Shown: in pieces, positions 51,191 to 61,423 of the stretch
Position numbering within the stretch: the stretch's first letter is position 1
Layout of the letters: each line of letters opens with the position of its first letter
Assembly (NCBI GenBank): GCA_022925895.1
Contig: JAKSYS010000257.1
Location: 1 to 64,000 of the forward strand
Source of the DNA: Fragilaria crotonensis
Taxonomy: Eukaryota; Bacillariophyta; Fragilariophyceae; Fragilariales; Fragilariaceae
DNA length: 64,000 bases
Direction: 5' to 3'
Program-made: the position numbers and the translations under genes
Notes under the pieces: model-generated
Told to the model about the DNA's origin: nothing
Databases searched by the model: none
The model's input: the letters and a program-made list of their open reading frames with translations, nothing else

Positions 51191-54128
51191 AACTTTCGGA
51201 TCGAATCGCATCCCAAGCAACGTCGCAGTGCAATTGTCGGACTTGCATGACGCGTGATGCGAACAGCCGTGTTCCGGCATCTTTCTCGTCGTCATTGTCT
51301 TGTTTCACTGTCCTGTTGTGATCAACAGAGCCCTTCGTGTTGGACACGACCAAGGCACTTTGGCGGAATCGAGATATAGTCGCGAGCCGATCTCTCAAGA
51401 TACGATAGCATGTACTTTGAGGAACAATCATCAGCAAAAGTGCAAGCGTCCGAAAGAGCATGGCACCGCTTCCTTCCGCATACGGGTCGTCGTCGGCTTC
51501 CAGCATGCGCAAATGGAAGTGACGAAAGAGAGGGCGTTCCAAAAGTTCCACCATGTGATCCACCTCGAGAAGAAAGACCAAATTAATGTCGAGCGGATCA
51601 ATGCTCTGCAAAAAGTAGGATGCCGTCCGATAGGCTCCCGCCCAAAGACACAAGGACGTGGACGCTACCAGATTGTGTGAAAAGGAATACAATAGAATGT
51701 GAAAGAGTTTCATTCGACGTTTGTCGCGCTCACTCTCAGTGCGTCTGCCAATGCAGTCTCGGAGCAGTTCTCGCAAGGCTTTTGTTTCATTTGTCACCAG
51801 TAAGACATGCGACATTTGCTGTATGAAGGACGATACAAAATTAAGGTCGGAGGAGAGCATTTGTGGAATGTTTGCATCGTCCTTCTTTTCTTCGCCAGCA
51901 CCATCGAGGCGTCGCATGCTCTGCCGGACGAAGGCGTCCATTTCGACCGCGAATGATACAAAGACAAACTCTGGAGGTTGGAGAGAGCACATTATTTGAA
52001 TGACACGCGAGAGGTCTGCCAGCAGCTGGTGATTATGTGCATGAAGCTGAATCAAAGCTGAGAAAACACTCCGATCACGCGACTTTGAGTTGCCTTGAGT
52101 TGGCGTTAGGATTTCCAACGCGTAAATCGCATCGGAATTTGTCATTGGACTTTCAGGCACAAATTCGGGTGTCTCGTTGGCTTTGTCGGCGCCCTTTGAC
52201 GAGCCAGGAGAGATTAGATTTGTGAGAGCAATGTCACTCAGCGAAGCAAAGCGCAACGTCTCCCCAGGGACTGGCACAGTAATCTTGGCTAAGACCTCAA
52301 GACTCTTGCGGATGATCAGCTCAGGTGGATTTCCGACGAGTTGATGGATAATTGGACTGACGAACTCCCGGGCAAACTTGAAACGATCAAACCTTTGGTG
52401 AGTCACGGGATTGGCACTAATGACGGATCACGAATGCACGTACCTCAGCCTTAAGTAGATCTGGAACGACACTCTCATACAGCACAACTACCCATTCGAG
52501 AGCACAAAGTCGTGATTTTGAAGTCGCGTCAACTTCATATGTCTTGGGTGTATCACTGGAAGCACGAAACCACCCTGTGCTCTCGATTCCAGAACCGTCG
52601 GTCGTTACATCCATACGATACTGCTTGCGTTCCACAGCAGCGGATGGATCCTTTCCAGGAGAATCCAATTCTTCGCGCAGCGCCACAAGGAATCCATCCA
52701 AATGTGTGGCATAGGCCTTGCCATCTCTCTGAACAGATGCCTGGAGACAATCATTGGTTTGCTGCGCCAAGGAATGTGTCGTTTGATCAGGCAAGAACGA
52801 ATCCTTTGTGGATGCTCTGGTGTGGAACGTATCGCCAATGCTCAATAGGATTCCGGGAAGAACGTGTGGCACAGAATTGCGAACAGATGTACTGGCGTGA
52901 TTCGGTTTGGTCCCGTCTCCTCCCATGTACGCCTTGACAATGCGAGACATCCAATACATTGCCACCTTCCGGACAAAGGGATCCGGATGCTCCAAGGTTG
53001 TCACCAAACTCTGAATAAGCTTATCAAAATCGACTTTCGTCGAAGCGCCTTTGTCGTCAAAGGTATCATTGTCCGTCATGAGGAGTTTGGGGAGAACAGA
53101 TTGCAAGAATGCAAGTGCGGATTGCCGAATTTGAATGTTCGGGTCAGCAATCATGGCGAATATTCCGCCAAGGAACAAATGAAGGAACTCAGGACTGGGT
53201 TTCCCAAAAGCTTTTCATTCAATTCCTGCAACCATGTCAGTGTCAATCGTTGTGTCGCCTTGTTGCGCATGTACACAAAACGTCCAAAGATGGGTACGCA
53301 AGCATCGGCAGAGAAACTTCCAGAGTTAATGGCACCAACAATAACCTCCTTCAACTTTTTGTCCAATAATTCTGCCCCACTTCGGACATCAACGTCCACG
53401 TCGGCGTAGAGAGATCGTAAGATCTCAAAGAGGATAAAGAAGTGCTGTACTGCCAATGTTGGATTGACCTTGACCACATTAAACAGCGATTCTGTTGCAT
53501 AGTAGCGGACTCGCTGCGAGTGATCCTGACATGCGTGAACCACACTAGCAAGAATCAAATCACGACATTCCGAAACCTTGGGCGACATGGTTGCCTTCTT
53601 CAGACCAATACCACAGGCTGCCAAAGCTACGACTCCCCCCTTTCTAGCATCTTCCGAAGTGGATCGAACATAGTCATCCGATAGCAACAACAAAATGGCT
53701 CGAATGCGATCCATCTCCTGTTGTTGGGCCAAACCTCGTACAACCTTTTCAATTTCCATGGCTGCCAACCGCCTTCTCTCATATCTCTTGTGTGCCAACG
53801 AGACAAGAACTGCAGCAGACAAGCTCTGTTGTGAACTTCGTTTGAGACTATCACGCTGCCATTGTTCGGCACCTTCTGCCAATTTCATCATTTCGGAATC
53901 AAAGAGAGTGAGTGACTCAATCTTTTGACGCATGGACATGAGAACATCTGGGAGTACACCATGAGACAAGTCATCCTCTTGCATGGCAAGTCTTGTGGCT
54001 GCATTCGTGGCTTCATGTGATGCTACGGACGGACTGTGGACGATAGCTGTTGGTGGTGCTGGATGATGATGATTGTGAAGATGCGGCGGCGGACGAGTGC
54101 TGGCCATTTCTAAGGACGGAGGACGCAT
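50853..54128 (-). CDS. VAC14: VAC14, scaffold of the PIKfyve/Fab1 complex
   Basis: Three open segments join into a VAC14 protein. The first (54128 down to ~53200) has RRRLAAMEIEKVVRGL, ARKGGVVALAACGIGL, QRVRYYATESLFNVVKV and VRSGAELLDKKLKEVIV. A one-base shift at about 53198-53206 (GGGAAACCC) leads to PSPEFLHLFLGGIFAMIADP in the next frame. A 67-nt intron (52377-52443, GTACGT...TTTCAAG) then joins LLKAE to FAREFVSPIIHQL. The C-terminal VAC14_Fig4-binding part has HNLVASTSLCLWAGAYRTAS and LVFLLEVDHMVELLERPLF. VAC14 holds Fab1/PIKfyve and Fig4 together on endosomes to make PI(3,5)P2. The N-terminus is uncertain: a conserved ATG at 54579 (MDRREQESTTQ) may begin an earlier exon. The shift in such a conserved gene is probably a sequence error. 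Confidence 0.85.
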
Positions 54129-55239
54129 TGGTCGTCGAGCAATGTTTGTCGATTTCTGTCTCGGTATGTGAGAATGGACGACTGATCATCGGATGTACTG
54201 GCGTCACCGACCGTTGTCGTGTCGTGGTGATTGTGAAGAGGTAACGACACAACTTCGACATCAGTGGTAAACTCACTGCCATCGAAGGAGGCAGCTCTAT
54301 GCTAGGAACTCCAGTCAACAGAGCTTTGTCGAACTCGGAAGAAGCAGGAGGCAAACGACGTATGCTCTGTCGTCGAAGGGAGGGACGTCATCCTCGTCAG
54401 ATGATGATGAGAACGCTTCTTCTGAATGGTGGTGGGGGAGCACGAAGTCGAGAGTCCCTTGATGCCTGATGTGATCAGAAGGGAGGTAATCCTTCAAGTT
54501 CGGGCTCTTGATTCCACGGGCTCGATTCTGGGTCCAGCGACTTCGGCTGCGTCGTTGATTCTTGTTCTCGTCGATCCATGTCAAGATTGCGCGCTTGCAG
54601 AATGTTCGAGATCGCAGACAGATGAGGCAATGTACCTTGACTGTGGTGCAGAATTAGGTGCTGGCAATACTCGAGGTAGGGTGATGTGAATACTGAACAA
54701 TCAGCAAGCGATCAAGGATCAAGACAACATTTTGTCATTGTCCGAAGTCAATCCTGGGTGGTTCCCTCGTCTCTTGAAACGTACTTGACTACTTGCACTT
54801 GTTCACTGTGTCAATGGGAACAGTCACTGTACGATTCCCATTTTCATTCGTTCCAAAGTTGACCAAAATCTCACTCGTGCGCTCGCAGACCTCGAATGCG
54901 AACATGTGTCCCCATCCTTCTCTCAAACACATCACACATCTTGACATCATCCAAATTCAAAAACGACAACGCTCATCACACAACCTCGCTGCACCTGCCT
55001 CCCACCTCCTCAGCAGATGGTGCATGGTGGAGTTCCTTCACTCCGTGTTGCCACAATCCGAATTTGCATGCCGTGTCATCCATTAAAACGTTCGTTGCGA
55101 GCGTGAACTGACATGAACAACAAACTCACTATTGGGTTGCCCCCGAGGTAAAATCCCCAGTGTGGTCATGGGATGTCGTCCTTCGTCGTAGTTGTTGCTT
55201 GCAAGTAACTAACTAGCTTACGAGAGTAGGCTTCACAAC
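54129..55239. other. VAC14 5' region and ankyrin B1 upstream region
   Basis: 54129-54584 (minus) is open in two frames, with acidic and Ser-rich text (SSSSDEDDVPPFDD), and may encode the start of VAC14 through an unresolved intron. A ~85-bp stretch (54490-54585) recurs at 56435-56525. The part from 54680 to 55239 shows no gene. Confidence 0.45.
54490..54585. repeat. Segment duplicated at 56435-56525
   Basis: Contains TCGGGCTCTTGATTCCACGG and CGACTTCGGCTGCGTCGTTG; the second copy differs at a few bases. On the minus strand both copies start with an ATG frame MDRREQ. The second copy ends in a stop after PESSPWN, so it is a dead fragment of the possible VAC14 first exon. Confidence 0.75.
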
Positions 55240-56325
55240 ATGGCATCTCTTCATTCTTCCTCAGATGGAGGCAGCAGTTGTTGTAAGATTGAACAACTGG
55301 AGACCGATGTGCATTGGGACACCGATGGAGATGATTGTAGTATATCATCCCTCATGACTTTATTTATGCATGGCGATTTGGAAGAAGTTTGTGACGTACT
55401 AAGACATGGCAATATGGATATAAACTACCAAGATGAAGATGGGAACACATTGCTCATGATGGCAACTACTGGGAACAACTTGGACGTGGTGCGCGAGTTG
55501 CTTACATACGACACGGTGGATGTGAACCGCCGGGATATATATGGTTACACAGCCCTCATGGAGGCAAGTTTGCTGGCGAGGTTGGAGATACTGCGCGAGT
55601 TGCTGAAACACGAAAAGGTGGATGTGAACAGCTGGGATACATATGGAAACACAACATCGCTTGCAATTGCTATTATGACGGACAACTTGGACATTGTTCG
55701 TGAGTTACTGAAGCACGACAAGGTGGATGTGAACAGCCGGGATGAATTTGGGACGACATCGCTTTTGGTGGCGATTTGGGGGGACAAACTGGACGCAGTT
55801 CGCGAGTTGCTAAAACACGACAAGGTGGATGTGAACTGCCGGGATATATATGGCAACACACCCCTTCGAATAACAAGTGTGTGTGACAACGTGGAGATGG
55901 TTTGCGAGGTGCTTAAACACGACAAGGTGGATGTGATCTGCACGAATAAAAATGGTACAAGTACCTCTGTCCTGACACGGGCGTGCATTGCAGGCAATTT
56001 AAACGTGATTCGCGAGTTTATAAAGCACGACAAGGTGGATGTCAACGCTAAAGGTGCGCACGGCAACACTGCCCTTATCTGGGCCTGTCTCAAGGGAAGG
56101 TTGGACATTGTTTGTGAGCTGTTGGAAGACGGGAGGGTGGATGCGAGCATCAGGAACAAAGCAGGATCGACAGCTCTGGATCTTGCTCGAAATCTCGAAT
56201 TGCTTGAAATCGCTGCGTGTCTAGAGGAACATGACAAGTCGTGTTTGCGTCGCAAGTGGGAACAGAAGATCACGCAAGGAGGTGTTGAATCGGAAAGTAC
56301 GAAGGAGAAGGGCCGTCAAGAGTAG
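55240..56325 (+). CDS. Ankyrin-repeat protein B1, intact
   Basis: 361 residues from ATG 55240. After a short N-terminus (MASLHSSSDGGSSCCKIEQL) come about eight ankyrin units of 33-35 residues with the family B pattern LLKHDKVDVN-RD-YGNT-L---A. The last unit begins GAHGNTALIWACLKGRLDIV, followed by the constant family end: EDGRVDASIRNKAGSTALDL, ARNLELLEIAACLEEHDKSC, LRRKWEQKITQGGVE. Near-identical ends occur in B2 and B3. No membrane segment, F-box or enzyme domain is seen, so only a protein-binding role can be proposed. It lies between VAC14 and the methyltransferase gene. Confidence 0.9.
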   Translation: MASLHSSSDGGSSCCKIEQLETDVHWDTDGDDCSISSLMTLFMHGDLEEVCDVLRHGNMDINYQDEDGNTLLMMATTGNNLDVVRELLTYDTVDVNRRDIYGYTALMEASLLARLEILRELLKHEKVDVNSWDTYGNTTSLAIAIMTDNLDIVRELLKHDKVDVNSRDEFGTTSLLVAIWGDKLDAVRELLKHDKVDVNCRDIYGNTPLRITSVCDNVEMVCEVLKHDKVDVICTNKNGTSTSVLTRACIAGNLNVIREFIKHDKVDVNAKGAHGNTALIWACLKGRLDIVCELLEDGRVDASIRNKAGSTALDLARNLELLEIAACLEEHDKSCLRRKWEQKITQGGVESESTKEKGRQE

Positions 56326-57176
56326 TTGGTTTTAAGAGTTGCACCATGAACGAGAGAATGTGTTCTGTTCTGACGATGAACGCGTTATTACAGAACTGAA
56401 GATTACCCTGGCGCATGGACACGCCACCAATTGGGTCCGCCTTCGGGCTCTTAATTCCACGGGCTCGATTCTGGTTCCAGTGACTTCGACTGCGTCGCTG
56501 AGTCTTGTTCTCGTCGGTCCATTTTAATTTTGCTGTTCCCAGTCCGTCAAAGATTGCGCACTGCGGAATTTTTCATGTACCCGTCACTTTAAAGGTCGCA
56601 GTCAGTCGGCGAACGACTCAACAGCCTCGCAACTGTGGATCGAGACAAAGATCCCTCCGAGCTCTTGTAGCTAGAACTGTTGTAGGAGTAGAAGTAGCAT
56701 GTTGTGTTGTACTCCCTACTGGAGTACTAAGTTCACGAAGAGGATGCTGATTTAGAAATATTGGCTGTAGTCGAAGTGGTTCATAGGTCATGCAATGATC
56801 ATCATATATAATTAGAGATTGGCTGCAGTCGCGGAAGGTTACACTTGGGTGAATTCGAACCACCACCACTACATCGCTGCTCTGCAATAGTGGAAACTCG
56901 AATCGTAACACGTCGAGACAATACGAGTGATCTTAAAGGACACAAAGCTCCATTTCACTAATTTTGTACACAATTCCCGGTGCTTAACTGCCGGTAAATA
57001 CGGTAGTACTCGTACCTGGTAGCATGTGATGTTGTAGTGTTGTAGAGTCGATGCACAGGATACGGGATTTGAGGACGTATGGAGTACTACACGACAATAA
57101 TTAGAGAGCTTCGACGGTGGAAATTGTCACTAGCCCGAAGCCCCAAGTATGTACAGCCATAAACCATCTGCCCACC
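56326..57176. other. Intergenic with a VAC14 5' fragment
   Basis: 56435-56525 is the duplicated VAC14-upstream fragment (minus strand). TAC/ACT text occurs at 56690-56730 and 56995-57100. The last bases before the next gene, CCACC, form a good translation start context. Confidence 0.5.
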
Positions 57177-59020
57177 ATGTTGGTTGTCCCACTGATCAAC
57201 TCTACATACGGTAGCAACTCGTCCCTTTATTTGATGCGAACGCTCCCTTCTTTAAATAGCATGAGACTCTTCATAAGCATTGGACTCGGCGCAGCCATTG
57301 GCGTCCTCCTTTTCTCAGTTGTGACTCAAAGCAAGTACTTGTTCACATTTGACGAAATGATGACCGCAACGACACGCTACACTGCGACTGCACGGAATGC
57401 TACGAGTGGCGGAACATGGCCTCTGTCTGTAGCACAGCTGCCAAATAAAACAAGTGACCGTAACTCGGAAACCTCTGCCTTTACGCCACCTGCTTGCACC
57501 GCAGAGCAACTTGAGATGACCGTTCAGAGACATCCCGGAAGCAAAGCAGGAGGAGGATGTCATCGGCTCTACTCCACGACGTTCTTGACGTGCTGCCCAC
57601 AAGCGACATGGCTGGAGGAGTATTACACCTCTCAGCGTCAACTAAATTCGAAGAAGCAGAAATCTTTCTTGGCCATTAACGTCGGTTGCAACAAGGGCTA
57701 TGATGCTGTTAACCTTTTGCGCATGGGATCCAACAACCCAGCTGTCAATCGACAGACGTGGAAAGATGCCATGCCCCCTGACCTCAAGGTGGCAGTTTGT
57801 AATCAAGATAAAGAATCGACGATGACATTGGTCTCGGATCCATCCCTTTCACACGGCGATAAAGAAGATACAATTGCCTTGGTATACTGCGTTGAGCCAA
57901 TGCCATCGACCTATGGGGCTCTGCTGAATGCCTCTCGCGCCACTGGATGGGACAATCAGCTAAAGGTCTTACAGATTGCAATGAACAATGAGGATCCCAC
58001 CACCGTGCTTTTCCCTGGGCCTGTGTCGGAAAACCTTGGAGCTGAAGGTATTGGAATTATGAATTCGTGCAGTGCCACGCCTGAGCAGTGTGTTCCAGTT
58101 GAGTCCTTGAGACTTGATGCAATGATGACCAAGGAAAATTTCGTCGATAAGCGACTCAATATCCTGCTTATCGATGTGGAGGGCTATGATTTCGACGTTA
58201 TACTTGGAGGAAATACTACACTTCGCAATACTGAATACATCGAGTTTGAATATCATAATGTTGGAAAGGTGAGTTCGCATCGGTCAGAATTGTCTTCGTT
58301 CTCAATGCACTGTCACGCAAGTACACTTCACTAATCTGAATACCCCGGCCCTTCGAAACCCACTACTGCTAGTGGGGAAAGGAAAGTGAAATGGGCAAGC
58401 AGCCTATCAAGATAGCCGTTGAACATTTGGACGACATTGGCTTCACGTGCTACTGGGCAGGCAAGGGTGAGCTCTGGAGGATTACTGGGTGTTGGCAGCC
58501 ACAATTTAGAGGTGCTTACTGGTCCAATGTTGCTTGCGCGAATCGTCAACTTGCTCCATCCCTGTTGCGGATCATGGAATCAACCTTTCAAAAGACCGTT
58601 AGCACTACCTTGCACCCCAAGTCACCAATTGACGCGTTTGAGTTCCTCGAACATAACGCGTCCCGCTATGACACGGTAGTGCTATACGACGCCGACGAAA
58701 ATGAACGATATGAACTTACTGTCGTTGATCGAAATCGTACTGGTGACTTTCAACGGCCTACGTGTGTGTGGCTCGACCCACCTAGTGAAAGAATATCAGA
58801 TAGGAGGGGTGAGTTACAAGCAGCTGCCGAGCGCATGGGTTGCATTCGAATAATTGCAGTGGACCAAAAACCTCAGGGGGTAAGTTACGACGCAGTGGTA
58901 ACAGAGCTTCACCATTTCGTCAGGGTTCTCGCACAAAACGGCTTGTTTTTGGGATGCTTGAGGTGGTGGTCGCAGTCATGGAACGAAGTCGATTTCTTTT
59001 ACAACGAAACCATAATGTGA
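57177..59020 (+). CDS. FkbM-type methyltransferase, type II membrane, two exons
   Basis: Exon 1 is 57177-58268 and exon 2 is 58373-59020. The 104-nt intron begins GTGAGT and ends ACTGCTAG and is phase 0, joining HNVGK to WGKESEMGKQ (579 aa). ATG 57177 is chosen for its CCACC context; a Met 19 codons on is possible. A signal anchor (LFISIGLGAAIGVLLFSVV) precedes a Golgi-type stem. The catalytic part has FLAINVGCNKGYDAVNLL as the AdoMet-binding motif, VYCVEPMPSTYGALL, and the FkbM signature LLIDVEGYDFDVILGG with YIEFEYHNVG. Exon 2 continues VEHLDDIGFTCYWAGKGEL and the C-terminus. FkbM enzymes O-methylate sugars or similar hydroxyls; here probably glycans in the secretory pathway. Confidence 0.88.
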
Positions 59021-59169
59021 TGAAACCGGCTCGTTGTGATGGAAGAAAATTCAACGTTGACCTGTGAAGACGTGGTAGTCAACGCAACATACCTCGTTGA
59101 TTCAGGACTCGCCTGGCTGCTTGGTTCAACATACGAGGATCGCCTTCCACATGTAAAGCCTGGGAGCGG

Positions 59170-61009
59170 ATGATTTTGGACAGATACTACGAATTTGGTG
59201 ATCCAGAAAAGGCTCGTGATGTGTTGCAAAAGGGTTTGAATCTCCTGACTACTTTCGGTGGAGATGGTCACAAGCTCCTTACTTAGGCGATTAGGCACAG
59301 TAACTTGGAAGTACTTCGTGAGTTGTTGAAAGACGACATGATCGATGTGAACTGCTGGGACAGAGATGGTGACTCCGGCCTCGCAATGGCAATTCGGAGT
59401 GACAAAGTGGACGCAGTTCGCGAGCTTCTAAAACTTTGTGGAAGTGAAGTGCATGAATTCTGACGGCTAGCCAGCCCTCTTCTCGGCATGTACGAATGAG
59501 AACTCGGATATTGTTCGCGAGCTTCTAAAACACGACAAAGTGGATGTTAATTGCATGAATTCCCACGGTTTGACAGCACTCATCTCGGCATGTACGGATG
59601 AGAACTTGGAAATTGTTCGCGAGCTTCTAAAACACGACAAAGTGGATGTCAATTGCATGAATTCTCACGGTTTGACAGCACTCTTCTCGGCATGTACGAA
59701 TGAGAACTTGGATATTGTTCGCGAGCTTCTAATACACGACAAAGTGGATGTGAACCGCCGGGATAGATATGGCAACACAGCCCTGATACTGGCGAGCCGT
59801 CAGGGTCAACTTTGTATGGTTCGCGAGTTGTTGAAACACGACAAGCTGGATGTAAACGTCAGAGATAATGAAGGGTGCACATCCCTGATGGCTGCATTAA
59901 GCCGCCGGGTTAACTGGTCCACAGCTCGCGAATTGTTGAAACACGACGATATGAACGTGAATGTCCAGGATGGACGTGGTGACACAGCCCTGACAATCCT
60001 GGTATACAGGTGCAAAAATGTGGATACTTTAGACATGATGCGATTGTTGTTGAAACAAGATGGCGTGAACGTTAACTGCCAGAATGATCGTGGCTTCACA
60101 GCCCTTATGATTGCCAGCTCCTTGGGTTATTTGGAAGCTACTCGCGAGTTGTTGAAACTTCAAACGGTGGATGTGAACTGCCAGGATATACATGGTCGCA
60201 CAGCCCTGATACGGGCTTGCAGTGCATTCAATTTGGATGTGATTCGCGCGTTGCTAGAACACAACAAGGTGGATGTGAACTGCCAGGATAATAACGGTAA
60301 CACAGCCCTGATATTGGCGTGTGTTGAATACTGTTATCGCTCAGCTTTTGTCACATCTGGTTTCGACATGATTCGCGTGCTGTTGAGAAAAGAAAGTTTG
60401 AACGTGAACTGCCAGAATGAACTTGGCGAGACGGCCGTTACAATTGCGATTTCGAATGACAGCTTGGGCTTACTTAACGAGTTGTTGAAACTTGAATCGC
60501 TTGATGAGAACTGCCAAGACAAATATGGTAGCACAGTCCTGACATGGGCTTGCAGTACAGGCAATTTGGACGTGCTTCGTGTGTTGTTGAAACGCGACGA
60601 GTTAGATGTGAATGCCAAAGATCAGAAAGGTCGAACAGCCTTTTACTTGGCGAGCTCCAAATACCATTGGGATGTTATTGATGTATTGTTGGAATACGAG
60701 CCGGTGGATGTGAATGCCAAAGGTTCACTTGGCAACACGACCCTTATCTGGGCCTGCATCAGGGGCCGGTTGGACATTGTTTGCAAGCTGCTGGAAGACG
60801 GGAGGGTGGATATGAGCATCAGGAATAAAGCAGGATCGACAGCGTTGGATGTTGCTCGAAATCTCGATTTGATTGAAATCGCTGCGTGTCTAGAGGAACA
60901 TGACAAGTCTTGTTTACGTCGCAAGTGGAATCCTACGATCACGGATGGAGGTGTCGAATTGGAGAGAACGAAGAAGAAGAGTCGTCGAGAGTATTATTTG
61001 GTAGCATGA
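59170..61009 (+). pseudogene. Ankyrin-repeat protein B2, 5' end decayed
   Basis: A family-like start (MILDRYYEFGDPEKARDVLQ) at ATG 59170 is stopped by TAG 59284-59286, just before AIRHSNLEVLRELL, where relatives are open. The unit at 59422-59518 is 97 bp long, where its neighbours are 102 bp, so the frame shifts, and TAG 59468 replaces a Leu codon. From 59471 the frame is clean to 61009, with about 14 ankyrin units such as DVNCMNSHGLTAL, DVNCQDIHGRTAL and DVNAKDQKGRTAF. The end is the family cassette (RVDMSIRNKAGSTALDV, CLEEHDKSCLRRKW). A shorter protein could still start at an internal ATG such as 59555. Confidence 0.85.
59519..59824 (+). repeat. Tandem 102-bp ankyrin-unit repeats
   Basis: Units starting GAGCTTCTAAAACACGAC at 59519, 59621 and 59723 are 102 bp apart, and the first two are almost identical at the DNA level (TGCATGAATTC-CACGGTTTG). 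A fourth, degenerate unit precedes them at 59422. Such near-identity within one gene points to recent unequal crossing-over. Confidence 0.9.
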
Positions 61010-61423
61010 TAAAGGTAAACAGGGGCGCGGTCGACTTCGAGGTGGAGGTGCATCGAACTTGGATGGGCGGGCCTATGACTCGGAAGGGTTGTGTGTTGCG
61101 TTAGATGGTGTATTGTTCCTGTTTCATGTTATGTACGAGAGCACATGAAACTTCATACTTCGGTATTTACGACGACAGTAGTAGGCTACCTTTTTGTTCT
61201 TTGAGCTACTTGCTAGTACGTTCGTGTAGCAGTACCTGTAGATCTCTCGCATTTATAGCATAGTGTTTTTCATAATGAATCGTGCATGTCATGCATGTGT
61301 CTACCAGGGACTTGTAAAAGGTGTACTTGCTTGTCTCCCTAATGCGAGAGCATAATTTGCTTCCTGCTTCCAATTGCTGTCATCAATGGCATCCCTTGAT
61401 TACTCAGAGATGAAGTCAGGGTC
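61010..61423. other. Intergenic, no gene seen
   Basis: Separates B2 and B3. It includes TAC/GTA words (61170-61240). No other feature is seen. Confidence 0.5.
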
